Of a stretch of 64,000 nt of DNA, positions 1 through 13,182 are shown piece by piece. The notes beneath the pieces were generated by a model. The model was not told the origin of the DNA. It saw only the letters and a list, made by a program, of their open reading frames with translations, and searched no databases. The position numbers and the translations under genes are program-made. Numbering within the stretch: position 1 is the first letter of the stretch; the number at the start of each line of letters is the position of its first letter. Where the stretch lies: positions 250,104 through 314,103 of the forward strand of contig LUCM01007226.1 in NCBI GenBank assembly GCA_008360955.1, given 5' to 3'. This stretch comes from Fasciolopsis buskii. Lineage: Eukaryota > Platyhelminthes > Trematoda > Plagiorchiida > Fasciolidae.

Positions 1-963
1 AAGTCGGCTGATTATCGGTTTTAACAGAGTAGTGAAGTCCCTTGGTCTGGTAATTTCCACAAACTCCCCGTCCGAGATGTGCATTTTTGACAACTAAGCT
101 CCAGGTTAGTTGCGCAATGCCTGACTTTGTTATGTTGCCGAGTTTGGTTGGTCTATGCACACACTGAAGCACAAGACACAAGTACTCGCAGCGCACGATA
201 TCACAGGAGCACACAGCCTGTAGTCTAGTAGGACACGAACACACACACAGGTTGGAGACACAAAAAGATCGGGCTGAAGACTCAAGGCCCGTAGTCGCAC
301 AACGAATGGGACAGATCTGCTGCTCCCTTGAATGAGCAGCCACACGGAACAATAAGCGGCGCGAAATACGAACAGCTAGCCCAGCCCGCTGGCGGACGAG
401 AGAAGACGAACACAGGGTACTGCCGCGCGTTTATTGGTGACCCACCAACACAAGTCAGAATTCAAGTGAGCTCTATCGTTCATATAGTTTTGTTGGGTGG
501 CCTTGATCGATGTGTGGACTAGCCAATCACAGAACGGGCTTTTATGAATCTTTTCGCGGACATATAAAAATATTCAACCGCGCGATATTTAAAATAACGT
601 CAATTTCGAAATACTGAGATAAAGATAGATTCTTTTGGAAAATTGGTAGCAGAAATGAAATCTGCACCTCCAAAAACCTTGGAATGGTCGTCGACCATAA
701 CAGACTTATTGTCCAATCAGTGGCGTAGTTGAGCAGAACTGGCAAGAAGAGCAGCCTTTTTTAACTACGGTATTGAGTGCGAAACCCAAGGATTCTTCAT
801 ACATGCGAATCGTTGCCGTACGTGTTCATTGGTGTTTCCCCAGGAGGCGTAATAGCTCGATTACCCCATTTGATTGAATTATGATCCGGCGAATAACCAA
901 ATCGCGGATGACCCGGAAGTCGATGAAGCAGCCTGCCGTTGGCTATTAGAAATTATGGCGATA
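1..963. other. No gene recognised
   Basis: Only short frames without conserved motifs or good splice pairs. It may hold decayed repeats; nothing could be assigned. Confidence 0.5.
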
Positions 964-1170
964 CTACAGTTTTCGATGTAGTGTAAAGATTTGATTCACA
1001 AGAATTCTGGCAACACGAAAACCCTCTTGGTTCAGGAGATCGCATCGCTTTCTTGCCAAGAAGACACGGTAACAACGCCCCGGAATTCTTTGCGGCGATA
1101 ACAATCTAGATAAGCCATCGAGAAACTGCAGAACAGAGCAGGGCAATGTATGCCATTCGATGCGTCCCAA
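964..1170 (-). mobile_element. LINE reverse transcriptase fragment
   Basis: The minus strand ends with LLNQEGFRVARILVNQIFTL, matching the EQAGFRPGRGCIDQIFTLR motif of these LINEs. Only this motif is recognisable. Confidence 0.45.
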
Positions 1171-1576
1171 GGTTGCGGATATGAAGCTGTGGCAAGTCGT
1201 GAATAAGATGGGGTCATACTAAAAAACTGGCCGCGAACTAGCAGTGACAGTGCCGGGATGTGGTGGTTTCTTCGCCTGCCAAGCGCTCCCCCTAAAAGAG
1301 TCACGAAACAGTGATAGCACTGCGACGTGACGGATCTGGCCCGTCACTGAATAAGGCCATTGTACGTCGCTCAGTTGCATCTGGACTAGGCTTCTAGAAC
1401 AGGCGAATGAACCAGTTAATAGTCACCGACAAGCCTGGGACTACCCTGCTGCATTGCAGACTGCATTTCGATGTGCAAAAGCTAGAGAAGCATCCTCGAA
1501 CAAAAAGGCCGGTCGGTGCGACGAACACCATTTGTAACCAACTCCCGGATTTTTCTATAGGCAATCTAGACTTCTG

Positions 1577-1880
1577 TTGCTCCAACGCTATAGTGCCTTA
1601 CGGAACCAACACGCCTCGGTCCCTGCAATTGAGATGACAAGTCAGCGATCTGCTACTCTTTCTTGTAGAAAATCGGCGCACATAACATGTTGGAATGTAA
1701 GGATCCTAGTAGATCAAAGTACCACGATATGGGCAGTATATGACTACCACGTCGATATTAGTTATTTGCCAGAAGTTCACCTCGATTCGGGCTCATGATG
1801 TATTAACGTTCCAGGGGCGGGCGAAATCTGCTGGGCTTACAACAATAGACTAACGGGCACTCTGGGATGGCGCTAGTGGC
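1577..1880 (+). mobile_element. LINE endonuclease N-terminal fragment
   Basis: The plus strand reads HITCWNVRILVDQSTTIW and YDYHVDISYLPEVHLDSGS, then INVPGAGEICW after a stop. This is the start of an APE-type endonuclease (WNVRTL; NxDIxxLxEVR). It is short and decayed. Confidence 0.55.
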
Positions 1881-4800
1881 TGCACAAAGAAAAACAGTTT
1901 CAGTTTCAACTTTTATATTTAATAACATTTAACTGATATGCTTTAGTTTCAGTTTCTGCCCCACAACACTGTCTACTCCAAAGCGTAATAGACGAAGAGT
2001 AGTGGGATAGTAGCTGTAAGCTAATAGATAACTACTTAGAAAAGAAATTATTTCAAACTCATAAGTGCCACTAGCTGCGACGTTTAGCTATATCATCTAT
2101 TGTTTTCAACGATCTCATAGGGTGATATCCTAGATCTTAACCTGGCAGTTCAGCTAGATCCACTGATTGGCTCTCTAAATAATGTTTTCATACATTCTCT
2201 GTATCGCGGAACGATCACCCCAATCCATTTTGCAAACAGAAGGCCGACTACATCAAGGCAGACGGTTTTTGGACGCGCAGTCCACGTGGTCGAACCTCCT
2301 TGTCTCACTGGGACTTCATATTTCTCCTGTAGATTGAAGTCTCGGACTCAGCATCCTGTACAATCCTGGATTTGATTAGGAAATTCTCGCACAATATTTT
2401 AGCAATACATGGAGGACACTAGTGCTCGGACACGGAGAGCCGTCTCACATCTGTGCACTTCGGCCTAGTTTCTTAGTCGTGTTGTAGGATTCATCTTATT
2501 CCTTCAGTGTATACTCGATCCTGAATGGATAATCGGATATCATGTCGACTCTACGAGTACTTCGAGCTGGTCAGTATCAGTAAGCCTTCTGCATAAGCGA
2601 CAGCTCTTCATCGGATACGTGGTCTTTTGGTGGAATGCGGCCACTCGTGTGACTGGATTTATTTACTTCGCCGAAGACTTCTGTATTGAGAAAATGATTC
2701 TGCGTCGAGCCAGCTGGACCCATTCGGCAGTGGTCAGGTGAACCAGGTGCTTGTCAGGAATTTGAGCCCCAGATCCGCCGGTCACTGGCTTGTTTGGGAC
2801 CGGTCCCAGTGTATAGTTGGATATATCGGACTACTATTGTGGGTGTTCAGTGTTCACTAACCTTTAGGGTTTACTAAATATTAGCAAGTCTTTTTCGCGG
2901 CTGGTACACTTAATGGGACTGAACTAAATCTCAAACATCTTGATTTTAAGTGCAATATATCGCTGATGATGAGACGCGATACACTGATGGCAAAATGAAT
3001 CTGAGGCGGGAATATATGCGTGAATTAAGATATTTTCAGACATGGATGTAAACTAAACGAGCGAAGTCTGAAATGGTGCAATTTGTATAAGGAGCGACTT
3101 AATAAGGTTAGGTAACGACGGGCTAACGAATAGGCAGTTTTCTCGTAGTGGTAGATGGCAATCCGTCTTTTTGCTCATCTCTTTATCATATATTACCTGT
3201 TAGGGTCTTTTTGGCTCTATCCCGCTCACATTCTCAGTCCTGCTTATCTGTTCCACCACAGTCATACATCGAGCTTGTTGTAGGAAAGACTGTTTTCTCT
3301 TTTAGTGGTTCCTCGTTACGTGAAGCTAGGTCGTGTATTTCAGGCCTCAGTGAATTCGGATACGGAAGCAGACGAGGTGGTAGTTTATCGCGTGCGTGCA
3401 CTGGGTTGGTGTTTTATTTCCTGGTTCAGACTGTCCATTGAGAACTCCGGCTAGGGATCTCAAAAAACTACTACTTGCACTACTACTGCGCCTTCTCTCC
3501 ATCGAAACGTCGATTGAAAATCATGGAAAGAAATTTTTATTTAGTATCTGGAAACATGTGGTGTCATTCTCGTAGTGCACGAGATGGCCGTTGTATCTCC
3601 GTTAACTTTTTACATGCTGTACAACTCGCTGGTCCTTACGGTCAATAAACTGTAGAAGGCAGTGCAAATTCAAGGCTGCTAGTTGAGGATACTGATCATA
3701 ACTGAGGTTGAACTGGCATGTCACACTTAGGTGCGTTAACTAATTCCAGTGTCCTTTTTCCTACATTCGCAAACTCTTGAAAATTTTTCAATTGCGTAGT
3801 ATGACAATCAAACTCCTAAATACTAATAACTTTTCCAAGCAATCAGTGTCAGCTTATTTTTTTGCAGTGGGATTCTTTTACCATCCCGTTCTTTTGATTT
3901 TAATTTTGCAGTGAAGCTCCCACCGGTAAACTTCCTGTTACACAGAAGGTTCTCATCTTTGCTTTCCGAAGTGAGTTTTATACGACATCCATTGGAGGAG
4001 ATTTTCATTTTCACTTAGTTTCGGTTTGCCTTTTTCCAACGTAATGCGGTCTATTTTCTCATGCGAATCGTGCTGCTTGTTATGTGATCAAATGTCTACT
4101 TTTGCATTGGCTGCAGAATTTATGTACATTTGTAGTAAATGTTTTCAGTCGCAGTTAACCTTTTTGCACCTGTGTATTTTTCCATCATTTACTCATTCTT
4201 CTAAACATGCCTTTACCACAGCGTATTGGTCATTCTTTCCTTTCTCCAATGATTAAGCCGTACTCAGTTTGTTGAGTGGCGTTTTAAATAGGATTCGCGG
4301 TCTCTTAATTACCATGCTAAACTAGTGTATATTCCAGACTCCCTCGGTCTTATGTGACGTGAGGTCCGAAACCACCAATTTAAATTTAACTGACGGGTTT
4401 CCGAAAGCGAGCAAAACAACCACATAGGGTTATTTAGCCATAGCGCATGGTTTTCTAGCTTTCGTTCATGGTTTTTGAACTTCACTTTTGATTTTTAACC
4501 ACCCAGCGTTTTCGGACACATTAGACGTCGGTCCACTCGGTGCTTTTTTATATCCGCTTTAGCAAAAGAGCTTTCAGTAAACATCAGATATGGACGGTCA
4601 TAAGAGGCCTGGTGAAGAAAGAAAATGCCCCGTAATGCATTGTCCCAAGTACCCTCAACCAACCGATATTGGTGGCTTTTGATTGATTCCGTCAGGAACG
4701 TTTCATAAATCACCTTAGTATTCCGCTAGACGATTCCTAGTGATGAACTTGAATTTGCTGAACGGTTCTTCTAATGGATTGAAAAAGGTTTTCCGGTGGC

Positions 4801-6683
4801 AGATACCTTAATCGAATGTCGTGGCTTAAGATCAGCCGTATTAGCGCGTCTATAGGTGGTTAGGTAATCAACAATGAAATGACTCCATCATGATGGAATC
4901 GGAACGATCTCAATATTCTGTATTAATATAGCCGCCCAGATTGGTAGATAGCAACCCACCAATAGGAACCATCTATCCAACTACGCAACGAATCAAGGCG
5001 AACTTCGTTTCTGGTTGTTCTTACAGTCAAGGTTATGCAACAGTTGCTAAGCTAAGCCTTGAGAGATTAAAAAGACATGTTACACCAATAAGCCCTGCGT
5101 TTCATTTGGAAAAGTATAGTTCCTATGCCGGTACGTTTAGTTTTGCCACAGAGTACAAAGCTCGTTACCAAGGCTAAACGCAATGCGTGGCTCACAACTA
5201 GCCGTTAACTCCGGGATCATTGACGTAACTGCCACCCAAGGTCCTGTGTTTTCGATTAACGCCGGTTCTAGTATACACCTGACATGCTGCATAAGGCCAC
5301 TCGCCCAACACCGAGACCAGGCTTGTTTGCTACCGTGTTTTTCAACTATCATAGTACATAATGGCTAAAAACCATGATTGTAGACTACGTATCCTTGCCT
5401 TATGGCTAAATATTCACGGCCAACACTGTGTTATCGGATGCGGCAACCATTTGTTGCATCAAAATATCGCGGATTTTCGACATCAATGAAGAACCCGTAC
5501 ATGCCAGTGATACACGATACGTCCGGTTGGTCCAAACGGTTTTGAGGTTGTTTTCCGCACCTGTCACATTGATGCCGTTTTATAGAAGTATCGCCTCACT
5601 CCTGCTGATTAACGACCAGGTTAGAGTATCTGAAAAGAAATTTCTGGGGACGTTCTTCACAAATCTGATGTAGAAAATAGAGATGTAAGGTAAACTTCGT
5701 TGGGCTGGTTGGTTATATTGGCTTGCTATAAGTCAATCTTCACAGCTAGCTCATAAAAAGTTTCGATGGTAATGTGAGAACTGGAGGTTTTCTGAAGTGT
5801 GCCTGAACTCAAGGTCATTAAACGGGTTTCTGAATGCGTCTAATTTATTCACTTATTTCCGCCATACGGCATTCCTCATATGGCAACTGGCCTCCCATTC
5901 TCTTGCTTTTTAGTTGGGACATAAAACAGATGTGAAACTGGGATAAGCTCTCCCATGCATTCGCAGCCTACAGTAGTTTGTCATTGTCCGCCGACCCGAA
6001 GTCGAATTTACAAACGGTAGCCTACCGCCGACACCGGGCTTGAACTAAAAGTGTAGGCTGGAAATCAAATCAATTAATTTATTAACACTCGAAGCTGGCT
6101 CGAACTACCAAGGTATGTTGTCATTCTGCACACCACGCGACTGGCGCAACAGCGGCATTTCACGGTTGGATAATCATGGCTCACTACAGAGCGCGCACCG
6201 TTGCCACAAGTCAGTTCGTCTTCACACAAGAGATGGTTGCGTACTGACGACAGTAGAAATAAACATTGATGGGCGTCTTCTATTTTCGGATCTGTTTCCT
6301 CTGATAAGATCATTGATCATCCATCGTCGAGACCAATTTCTAGGTGGCGAAGGCCGCGTGTTTATTGAATTTCCCTAATCTTACCGTATGATTGCTTACT
6401 TTAGTGTGATAATCCTTGAAATCGAATACGGTTTAGTCTAGATGTACTCCGTTTTTTTTGCTTATCAGCATAATGATAGGCCTTTTGCATTATACTTAGC
6501 GTCCGTTGGTCCATCTGCCACTTTGGGTTGTCTTAAATCTAGTGAATACGCTAGCAGTCTCATACCTGAGCCATACGAATTCCTGTTCGCAAAGCGTTTT
6601 CTCTTTTATATTAAATTGTGTGATAATGTTGCTGATGCTTCAAGTTTGCCTATCGTCTTCGTTCCATCAAACAATCCTCATAG
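1881..6683. other. No gene recognised, probable CCDC47 intron
   Basis: This stretch precedes the first visible CCDC47 exon. Open frames at 3148-3441, 4941-5177, 5428-5673 and 6115-6378 were compared with the upstream CCDC47 domains (acidic N-terminus, membrane segment, globular domain) and do not match. It is probably intron with unrecognised repeats. Confidence 0.45.
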
Positions 6684-6793
6684 TTGATAACAAGTTCAAT
6701 GTCGATCCGGAGGAAATGACAGTGTGCAAGACACTGTTTCAGTTCATTTTCTATATGGTGGAAAAAGTTCATCGTCTTCGTTTGAGCAAAGAA
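6684..6793 (+). CDS. CCDC47: CCDC47 internal exon (third from last coding exon)
   Basis: CCDC47 (calumin) is an ER membrane protein of the PAT complex, which helps multipass membrane proteins fold at the Sec61 translocon. This exon reads DNKFNVDPEEM, then FQFIFYMVEKVHRLRLSKE. It matches the family segment in which a beta strand ending in FNV is followed by a helix ending in a basic RLxxE stretch just before the C-terminal coiled coil. The acceptor is CCTCATAG and the donor is GAA/GTGAGT. The exon is 110 nt: two bases finishing a split codon, then 36 codons. The open frame runs on into the intron, so it looks longer than it is. Upstream exons were searched for in the first 6.6 kb and not found, so most of the gene probably lies outside the window. 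The intron after it (6794-8652) contains a LINE fragment. Confidence 0.82.
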
Positions 6794-6875
6794 GTGAGTT
6801 TAGTTATTGCCTTATTGACTGCATCCCCTTTCTGTGGCAACTGTCAAAACTTAGACACGTCTATAGACCCACCGT

Positions 6876-7860
6876 CTCCGACTCACTTGGTCCGAAGCTA
6901 CGCTGCACTCAGTCGATCGTGCAATTCTGTGAATTTGCCTCCCATTGGACAGCGAAACGAAAAATCCATTTCACTTTTCCAATCCCGTATTCGAATTGTC
7001 AAAGCCTAATACGTGTTTATGGTAATGTTTCACCCGAGATCAGGACGAGAATTGATTTTCGTCACGTCGTTTCCTCTTCAACTTTATATCTGCGGTGGTT
7101 ACGGAGGTAAATCTATTCTCATGTGAGAATGGTACTATTGATATTTGAGCAGACAGTGAACTGTCTGATTTAGAATATACGAATGCTGCGCTTCGGAATG
7201 AATACCCAATTGGTTTGGAAGTTTTTCTCGATAGTCTGAACGGTAGTGCAACTCCATATTCAGACAACGCTTTGCAACTTCAAATTGCAAAATGCCGTTG
7301 CAGGACGAATTGGTTCGAGGTTGTATTTTCCGTCTTGCACTGGAGGAATTGAATACACCACAGATAGATTCAGTTGCTTGGATAGTTGCAACTCACCAAG
7401 TGGTGGTATATCGGTTGAAATATATTTGCCTGTACGGAAGGCTTGGGGTTGGTGTTTAGCAGTTTGAAGCGTCTGCGGCGTTGACGTGCGCACTATGATC
7501 GATCCAAAGATGAGTATGCACAACGGTAATAAGATGCTGTTGCTATACGGCACGGCAAAATGGCCGTTGGGAGCAGAGCGTATGCGAAAATTGTCGGCAT
7601 TCGGGATCCATCTGCGTAATATTGGTTAAATAGAACCAGGATACTTTTTCGACAGCGATTAGACTCGCGGTACTGTGTCCTCGGATTAGAGGTAGTGAAG
7701 TTGAATCGATCTGTTTGGTTGGGGCCTGTGTTTCCTGCGCTCAGAGAACCGCCGTCTAAGGTGTACTTTGTTATCCGAGGCATGTAGCGTTTCCAGGCTA
7801 GATCGTGGTGATCATTGGACGACATAACAGAAGGGTTTTCAAAGTCTCACTCACGCTGTA
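6876..7860 (+). mobile_element. LINE C1, degenerate RT/C-terminal fragment in a CCDC47 intron
   Basis: The plus strand shows a decayed RT: SLIRVYGNVSPEIRTRID at the GVRQG region and, after stops, LLLYGTAKWPLGAERMRKLS, matching the LLYGCETWPLRxEDxRRLS C-terminal motif of these LINEs. Positions 6876-7605 are a nearly exact inverted copy of 13928-14657; beyond that the two diverge. Confidence 0.7.
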
Positions 7861-8652
7861 GCTCGTATTAGGTGCATTTATGCTACTCTTTCGGGGTCCA
7901 TGGGATCCCGCAATGCGATGATTGCACATGGGAAATGTTTTGTTCCTGTGATGTTTTCGCATTGAAAATTATTCCTTCATCTATATAGTTGTTTTCTAAC
8001 CCTCTTTTTCTGTTTCGATCAAACGATGTTGTGAGATAGCAACCAAAACTGGAGCAAATTAATCCTAGATACGCGGTTGTAAAAACTGAAAAGTGAGCCG
8101 TTTCCTACCAAAATACTTTCTTTGTCAAATTTATGATTTTGAATGAACGAACTGTGAAAAACCGTACGCTACATTTTTACCCAATACCACGTCTAGGTGA
8201 ATGACCAATGATGCGGCAAAATTAAAATGACTACATGTTCGTAATGGTTAAGCGCAGCTTGACTAAGGTTGTTCGCGAATAGTATATTTTTGGGACTCGA
8301 TTCTTTGCCCATATTGGAGAACATAACGGTTATCATTTTTCAATGGTCTCAGTATATGTAGTTGCGCGATTTTCTCCTTTTTGCTTTGATGCTGGTGTTG
8401 CATTTTATAAGGCGCAGCCCATCACAATTGCAATCCTTACCTTTTGACCGATTTAAACGAAACTAGACATTAAGTTTGCTTTGACTGTAATTCTGAAATT
8501 ATTTCGCCATATCCTAGTCCAAACTATTGGTACTTTTTGTTTGTCTAGGGAGTGCCGAAATAGCAAAATGTTGGTCTCAAGCGGTTCACCGTAACGAAGT
8601 TAGAACAGATCACTACCGTTTGTCCCATTTCACTCGTTGTCGATTACTGTAG

Positions 8653-8820
8653 GCCAAAGCAAAGTCAGAACGGAATCGTCAACGTGCGCACGATTCCCGT
8701 CTGAAATCTGTGCACAGTCAGCGCCAAGAGGCTGCACAGTCACGTCGTGAGGAACGGATGCGTGCAGTCAAAGAACGTATCATGTCCGAAGAAGATCCGG
8801 ACAAGGCGCGAAAAATGGAG
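8653..8820 (+). CDS. CCDC47: CCDC47 penultimate coding exon (C-terminal coiled coil)
   Basis: This exon encodes exactly 56 codons in phase 0, starting [14 protein letters not shown] and including [17 protein letters not shown] and [16 protein letters not shown]. The QRQEAAQ-RREE and ERIM-EEDP blocks are the most diagnostic part of CCDC47 and belong to its cytosolic, highly charged C-terminal coiled coil, which contacts the ribosome and translocon. The acceptor is ACTGTAG and the donor is GAG/GTGAGA. It follows exon 6684-6793 with compatible phase. The next intron (8821-10370) carries an antisense hammerhead repeat. Confidence 0.93.
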
Positions 8821-8929
8821 GTGAGAAATTTCGTCCCTGTTTTGTCTTTAGGCTCATGATAATTTTGATGTATTATAATAGAATGGGATAGAAATACTGA
8901 CAAACAAAATTAGTCAGTATTAGTATTTC

Positions 8930-9060
8930 TTCCGAGTAGTGTGTTTCGTGTACGGATGGGTGAACAAAATTTTCCCGAATGCGCTCGACCGGTTTCGTGG
9001 TTATTGCCGCTCTTCAGGTATGCGTACCTGGTACTCCTGTTTGACAGAATGTTGTTTCTA
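8930..9060 (-). repeat. Partial hammerhead-bearing repeat
   Basis: It retains only the hammerhead and its 3' tail (AAAATTTTGTTCACCCATCC) on the minus strand, inside a CCDC47 intron. There is no (TA)n border, so this is an older truncated copy. Confidence 0.6.
8981..9023 (-). ncRNA. Degenerate hammerhead ribozyme in a CCDC47 intron
   Basis: The minus strand reads GCATAC, CTGAAGA (allowed variant of CUGANGA), stem II GCGGCAATAACCAC, GAAA, CCGGTC and GAGCGC. Core residues are intact, but stem I has two mismatches and stem II one, so this copy is probably inactive. It is antisense to CCDC47, inside the intron 8821-10370. Confidence 0.6.
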
Positions 9061-10370
9061 TAGCAGCCACTTGTGACTTAAATTGCGCCATGCCGAAGGA
9101 CGCGTTTCGTATTTATCGTAAACACCTGTTTGTTTAAAATCACAATTGTTTATTTAGTTTGGGACTGCGCCATAGGTGTGCTAATGGCTGCTCTCAGGTT
9201 CATTCTTCTGTGATATTGTCCTGTCCCAAGATTGTCTGGGATTCACTTCTCAGGTTGAGTCACCGTCTGTGACTGAACTCAAATGATATAAGACCATGCG
9301 AAGTCCTAGTTGGTCAGGTATGGTACCCCAGCTGGGCGACAACAAATTGTCATTTATCACCAACGATGTGAAATCTAAAATACCAGTTTTCCGGTAATTC
9401 TTAATGCTTTCTCGTTGGCAGTAGACGACAATCGCTGTTGTCCGGATCGTTACCACAGCTGACCTAATACAATCTCATTTAGTTCCATGTCATTCCATAT
9501 TTCGGGGTCAAGGTCACCGGCCCTCCCCCCTCCTGTAGTGGCTATGGGCCATACCCCCTCCATTGCACCCATGCTTCGAGCATGTCATAAAAATGCGAGC
9601 TACGTTAGCAATGTGCAACTTTGTGAATATCGAGGTGGTTTCATTTACGGCTCACCTCAGCGTTCGTACATGATGTTTGGAAGCGGTGAACGATCTACTT
9701 ATTCAGAAATCTGTGCGCACCTATTCATGTTTCAAATGAAAAGCTACCGAGCAATTGAAACATGACTCAGATGAAGTCTAGTCAGAATCTTGTTCCTTCA
9801 CGAAATTTTGTTGGTGTTCACGGTGAATCAAAAAGTTGCAAGTTTTAAGTAGTGAATTCGCCAGACTTATAGCAATCATCTTAAGTTCTGCACAACTCTT
9901 GAATTCATTATCCGATGGTCGTGGACCCCCGGTCAGCAGCGAATTATCACTTGCCTCCAACGTGGCTGATATTGGTAAAATTTGAACCCCAAATCTTCAA
10001 AGTGATGAAAGGTGAGTCCATTCACCTACCAGCAATTCCTCAGGCCGCAGTTTCCAGTTGCTTAGGTAACACGAGAATAAGTTGAAAATAGATCATTGAT
10101 GAAATGATGCCTGAGATTGCGAATTGTAAGTCAATTAAACCTCTGGTCAATTACCTGTGGCAGCGAGTCGATTGATGTCGTAATTATTCGTTCACACGCT
10201 GACCGAGACCGGTGCAGTTCACTTAGGCTTAGTGGAATTCAGTAACCGGATCACTAATGACTATGTGCACATTCCGTTGTTGTGTATCTTATTTTATTAA
10301 TCGAGATCTACCCCAACGCGTTCTGATTTATCTTCCCCACGAATTTTCTCTGGAATTGGTTTGAATATAG

Positions 10371-10442
10371 GAGCGTGAACAACGCAAAGAAAAGGCGAAA
10401 AAGATGCCACGGATCAAGATGCTCAAATCCAAGGGACCGTAA
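10371..10442 (+). CDS. CCDC47: CCDC47 last coding exon
   Basis: After the acceptor TTGAATATAG, 23 codons follow in phase 0, ending in TAA at 10440-10442: EREQRKEKAKKMPRIK and then MLKSKGP. The lysine-rich tail after the coiled coil is typical of the CCDC47 C-terminus. The human protein also ends in a K/M-rich run, though the last residues differ. This fixes the 3' end of the coding sequence. No clear polyadenylation site was identified downstream. Confidence 0.9.
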   Translation, partial: EREQRKEKAKKMPRIKMLKSKGP

Positions 10443-12782
10443 ATTTCAATCTTCCCATCATTTTTCTCTGCAACCACATAAAACTTATTAATCATGCCGT
10501 ACTTTGTGGACCACTCCTCCTTACACACTTTTCATTCGGCTTTCTTTTCGTCTGAGAATGCTTGACCTGTCTATACACAAAAAGTCGAATTGTTCTTCAC
10601 TTTCAAACATGTACATAAGTTCACTGTGTCTGGGTCATTGATTTGTTTTTTTTCCTGTTATTATCTACCGTCAGGAAAACCCAGTCGTTCTCCTACCTGA
10701 TTGTTATTCCACGAAACTCGAATGAATTAGCAATACAATCCAACAAATTCGGAAATACGTACTTAAATTGTTTTGTCACTTACGTTCCTGGCTCTTTTGA
10801 TCATTCCTACAAGCATACGGGATTATAGCTAGTTGCTGCAAGTTCGGATTCAGACGGTTGTTTTCTCATCCATCCGTTGGAGTTGAGTGAATAATTATGA
10901 CTGCATCGGCTGAGACAAACCGAGGATAGGGATAGTCGATTCGCTCGCGGATTGTTTGCAGGAGGATTCAATTTGCAGATCGAGTTTCAATGAAGCTCCG
11001 CTAAATGATAGCGGTGACGGTGACAGTATTTCGCGGAGTAGTATGTTTGCGGTGATCATTCTCTTCTTCCATGAAGCCGTGGTTTGCCACCGTTTAGATT
11101 TTATATGTTCACTCGATAGGTGGATGCGGAATGCACTGTCTCGCTGTGAAGTTATGGCCCGTTGAGAATTTTGAGTAACCATTCAGGAGTGCGTGCGAGA
11201 TATCTTAGCACAGGACACCTTGGTTGTTATCTCTTTAACTCTATGGAAAAGTTTACCGATATGTTTTGTCAATGATGGGACGCGTTTAAGTTGTCAGTTT
11301 TTGAACTTAGTGGGTAGGGATAAAATTATTGATACGATGCGAACAGTGGATCAGGAATTTCTGTATGGGGAATAATTGATTAGCGGAAACATCGGCATTT
11401 GAAAAGCTTATCCAACTCCGTTTTCTACTGGGAAGATGATTCATCTTTGTGAACCGATTCAAACTGAAAACACTCGAGACAGTTTAAATACCTAACAAGA
11501 CCGTCAACACTACTCAAAGGGCTTCTCTCATTTTCAATATACAGATGGTGGTTTTTTAGGCTGGCATCAAATTTTACCGGAATCTGGGTGAGTCGAATCC
11601 TTGATCGAAAAACAAGTAGTGTTAGTAGTAGTCTTCCACTGCACCTTTCTACCAATTAGGTTGGCATTATATCTGTTTTTCGGGTATAGTTTGTGAGGAG
11701 GGTAATCGACGTCATGGATGTTCAATGCGTCATGTGAGAGGGGGCCCAGGCGTAGGTGTTTCAGTCAGTGGGTCTTTTTGCCGGTCTTCGTCAAAATCTT
11801 GGGAGGCATTGATAAAGGCCGTGTGTGTTCCTTCATGGTTGTCGAGTGCCACCAACCAAAATCGTGAGGAGCCAGATAGCATATTACAAGTGAGGTGACG
11901 GTGCCAGAATTCATATTGGTGGACCTTGCGTAATCATTCGATTTTGACAAGCGGTCACAGTCGCTCAGATACGACGTTTTTGAGTAGGTTCAAAATGTCC
12001 CGTAAATAGACGGCAATTGTTCTTTACGGATAGGTTACCACATGTAGATTAGTTAAGATAGCATCGGTTTCATGGAATGGGAAGTGCAGAATGGACGACG
12101 TAAGGAAGAGACCAAATCAGAGGCACATTTTATGACCGGTGAGGGATACTACATCTAGACCAGGTAGTTCCATATGTTCTGAGGATACTGTGTTTAAGGG
12201 TATTCCTCACGCTAATACGAAATATTAGAACGTGGTTAGTGGTTAAGGAGAAATTCGGAGAAAAAAAATGGGTAAACTGAAGTGACAAGTAAACGGGGAA
12301 GCAAAAGTCTCGCCTCCTGTGGTTTGCAGGCTGGATTTTCAAAGGAATTGCACTTGGAAGGGGAGTTGGATGAGCAGAATTTGTTGGAAACGGGTTTGTC
12401 AAGGGATCAAAAAATTGGATTGCCACTGGCGAATAACCCAAGGGTTCTGCTCTGCAACTAATAATGCGACGGAATGCTATTTGCTTCAAGAATGTACCTC
12501 AGTCTCGTGCTTTGTTAAACTACTTCTAGGACTGGAGTTTGGTGATGTGGAACTGAAGGACTCGCGTCTTGAAGAACTATACCACTGAGATTGGAGAGAG
12601 ATGGGGACACATCAAAGGTTAGAGAAACCACTAATTTCAGATATATAGTGAGAGAGTTGCGAAAATTGTCGCAGATGACTGAACTATGGCGTCTAAATAG
12701 GTCTCGACGTGGGCGGACAGTTGTTGAAGGATTTAATAACAATGGTCCGACGAGCCAGGAGGAAGAATGGAAGCACTGAAGT
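10443..12782. other. Downstream of CCDC47, nothing recognised
   Basis: 3' UTR and intergenic sequence. No conserved exon, RNA gene or transposon motif was recognised. Confidence 0.5.
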
Positions 12783-12935
12783 AGGTCGGCGATGGTCAAT
12801 TGGATAAGGTCGTGATGTCTCAGTCTGAAGGTCTCGGGTTAGAATCCTCACACCGCCGGTCACTCCTCTTTTCACCCCTGTTGGCCGGGGCTTTCTAATC
12901 TAAAATCACCTTCAGTTATTTCATTAAAGCGGGGC
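12783..12935 (+). mobile_element. tRNA-derived SINE, copy f
   Basis: Plus-strand A box TGGTCAATTGG (12793-12803) and B box GGTTAGAATCC (12837-12847), then ACCCCTGTTGGCCGGGG and a tail CAGTTATTTCATTAAAG. This is the same organisation as copies a and c. Confidence 0.7.
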
Positions 12936-13084
12936 TATAAAAATGGCGAGAGTAGTGGGGATAAGATCTAGGGTGTGGGCACGGTTGTCAGATCAGTGAA
13001 GCATACGCCGAACAGTTTGGCCTCCCGCTCTGTGGTTAAGGTATGGGGACTGTACCGGGCATTCCTGACCATTGCAATCGTTTG

Positions 13085-13182
13085 TCTTTTAATTCCGTCA
13101 TTGACGGAATACCAGTGCACGTCATTCTCAGGAAAAGCAACGGTCAACAGAGGGTTGCCAAGTGGGGAAGCTTGTAATGCGG
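13085..13182 (-). mobile_element. SINE/LINE C 3' body and tail only, copy e
   Basis: The minus strand has CCCCACTTGGCAACCCTCTG, then CCTGAGAATGACGTGCA and GGAATTAAAAG. It matches the body and tail of the SINE family and the end of LINE C3, with no tRNA head. It could belong to either. Confidence 0.55.

Noticed and set aside
6506..7009. 167-codon plus-strand frame
   Set aside because: Only 6684-6793 is coding (a CCDC47 exon); the rest is read-through into introns on both sides.
8020..8110. GAGATAGCAACCAAAAC-like block also near 28740 and 50280
   Set aside because: Similarity is limited to about 15-20 bp plus scattered matches; too weak to define a repeat family by eye.
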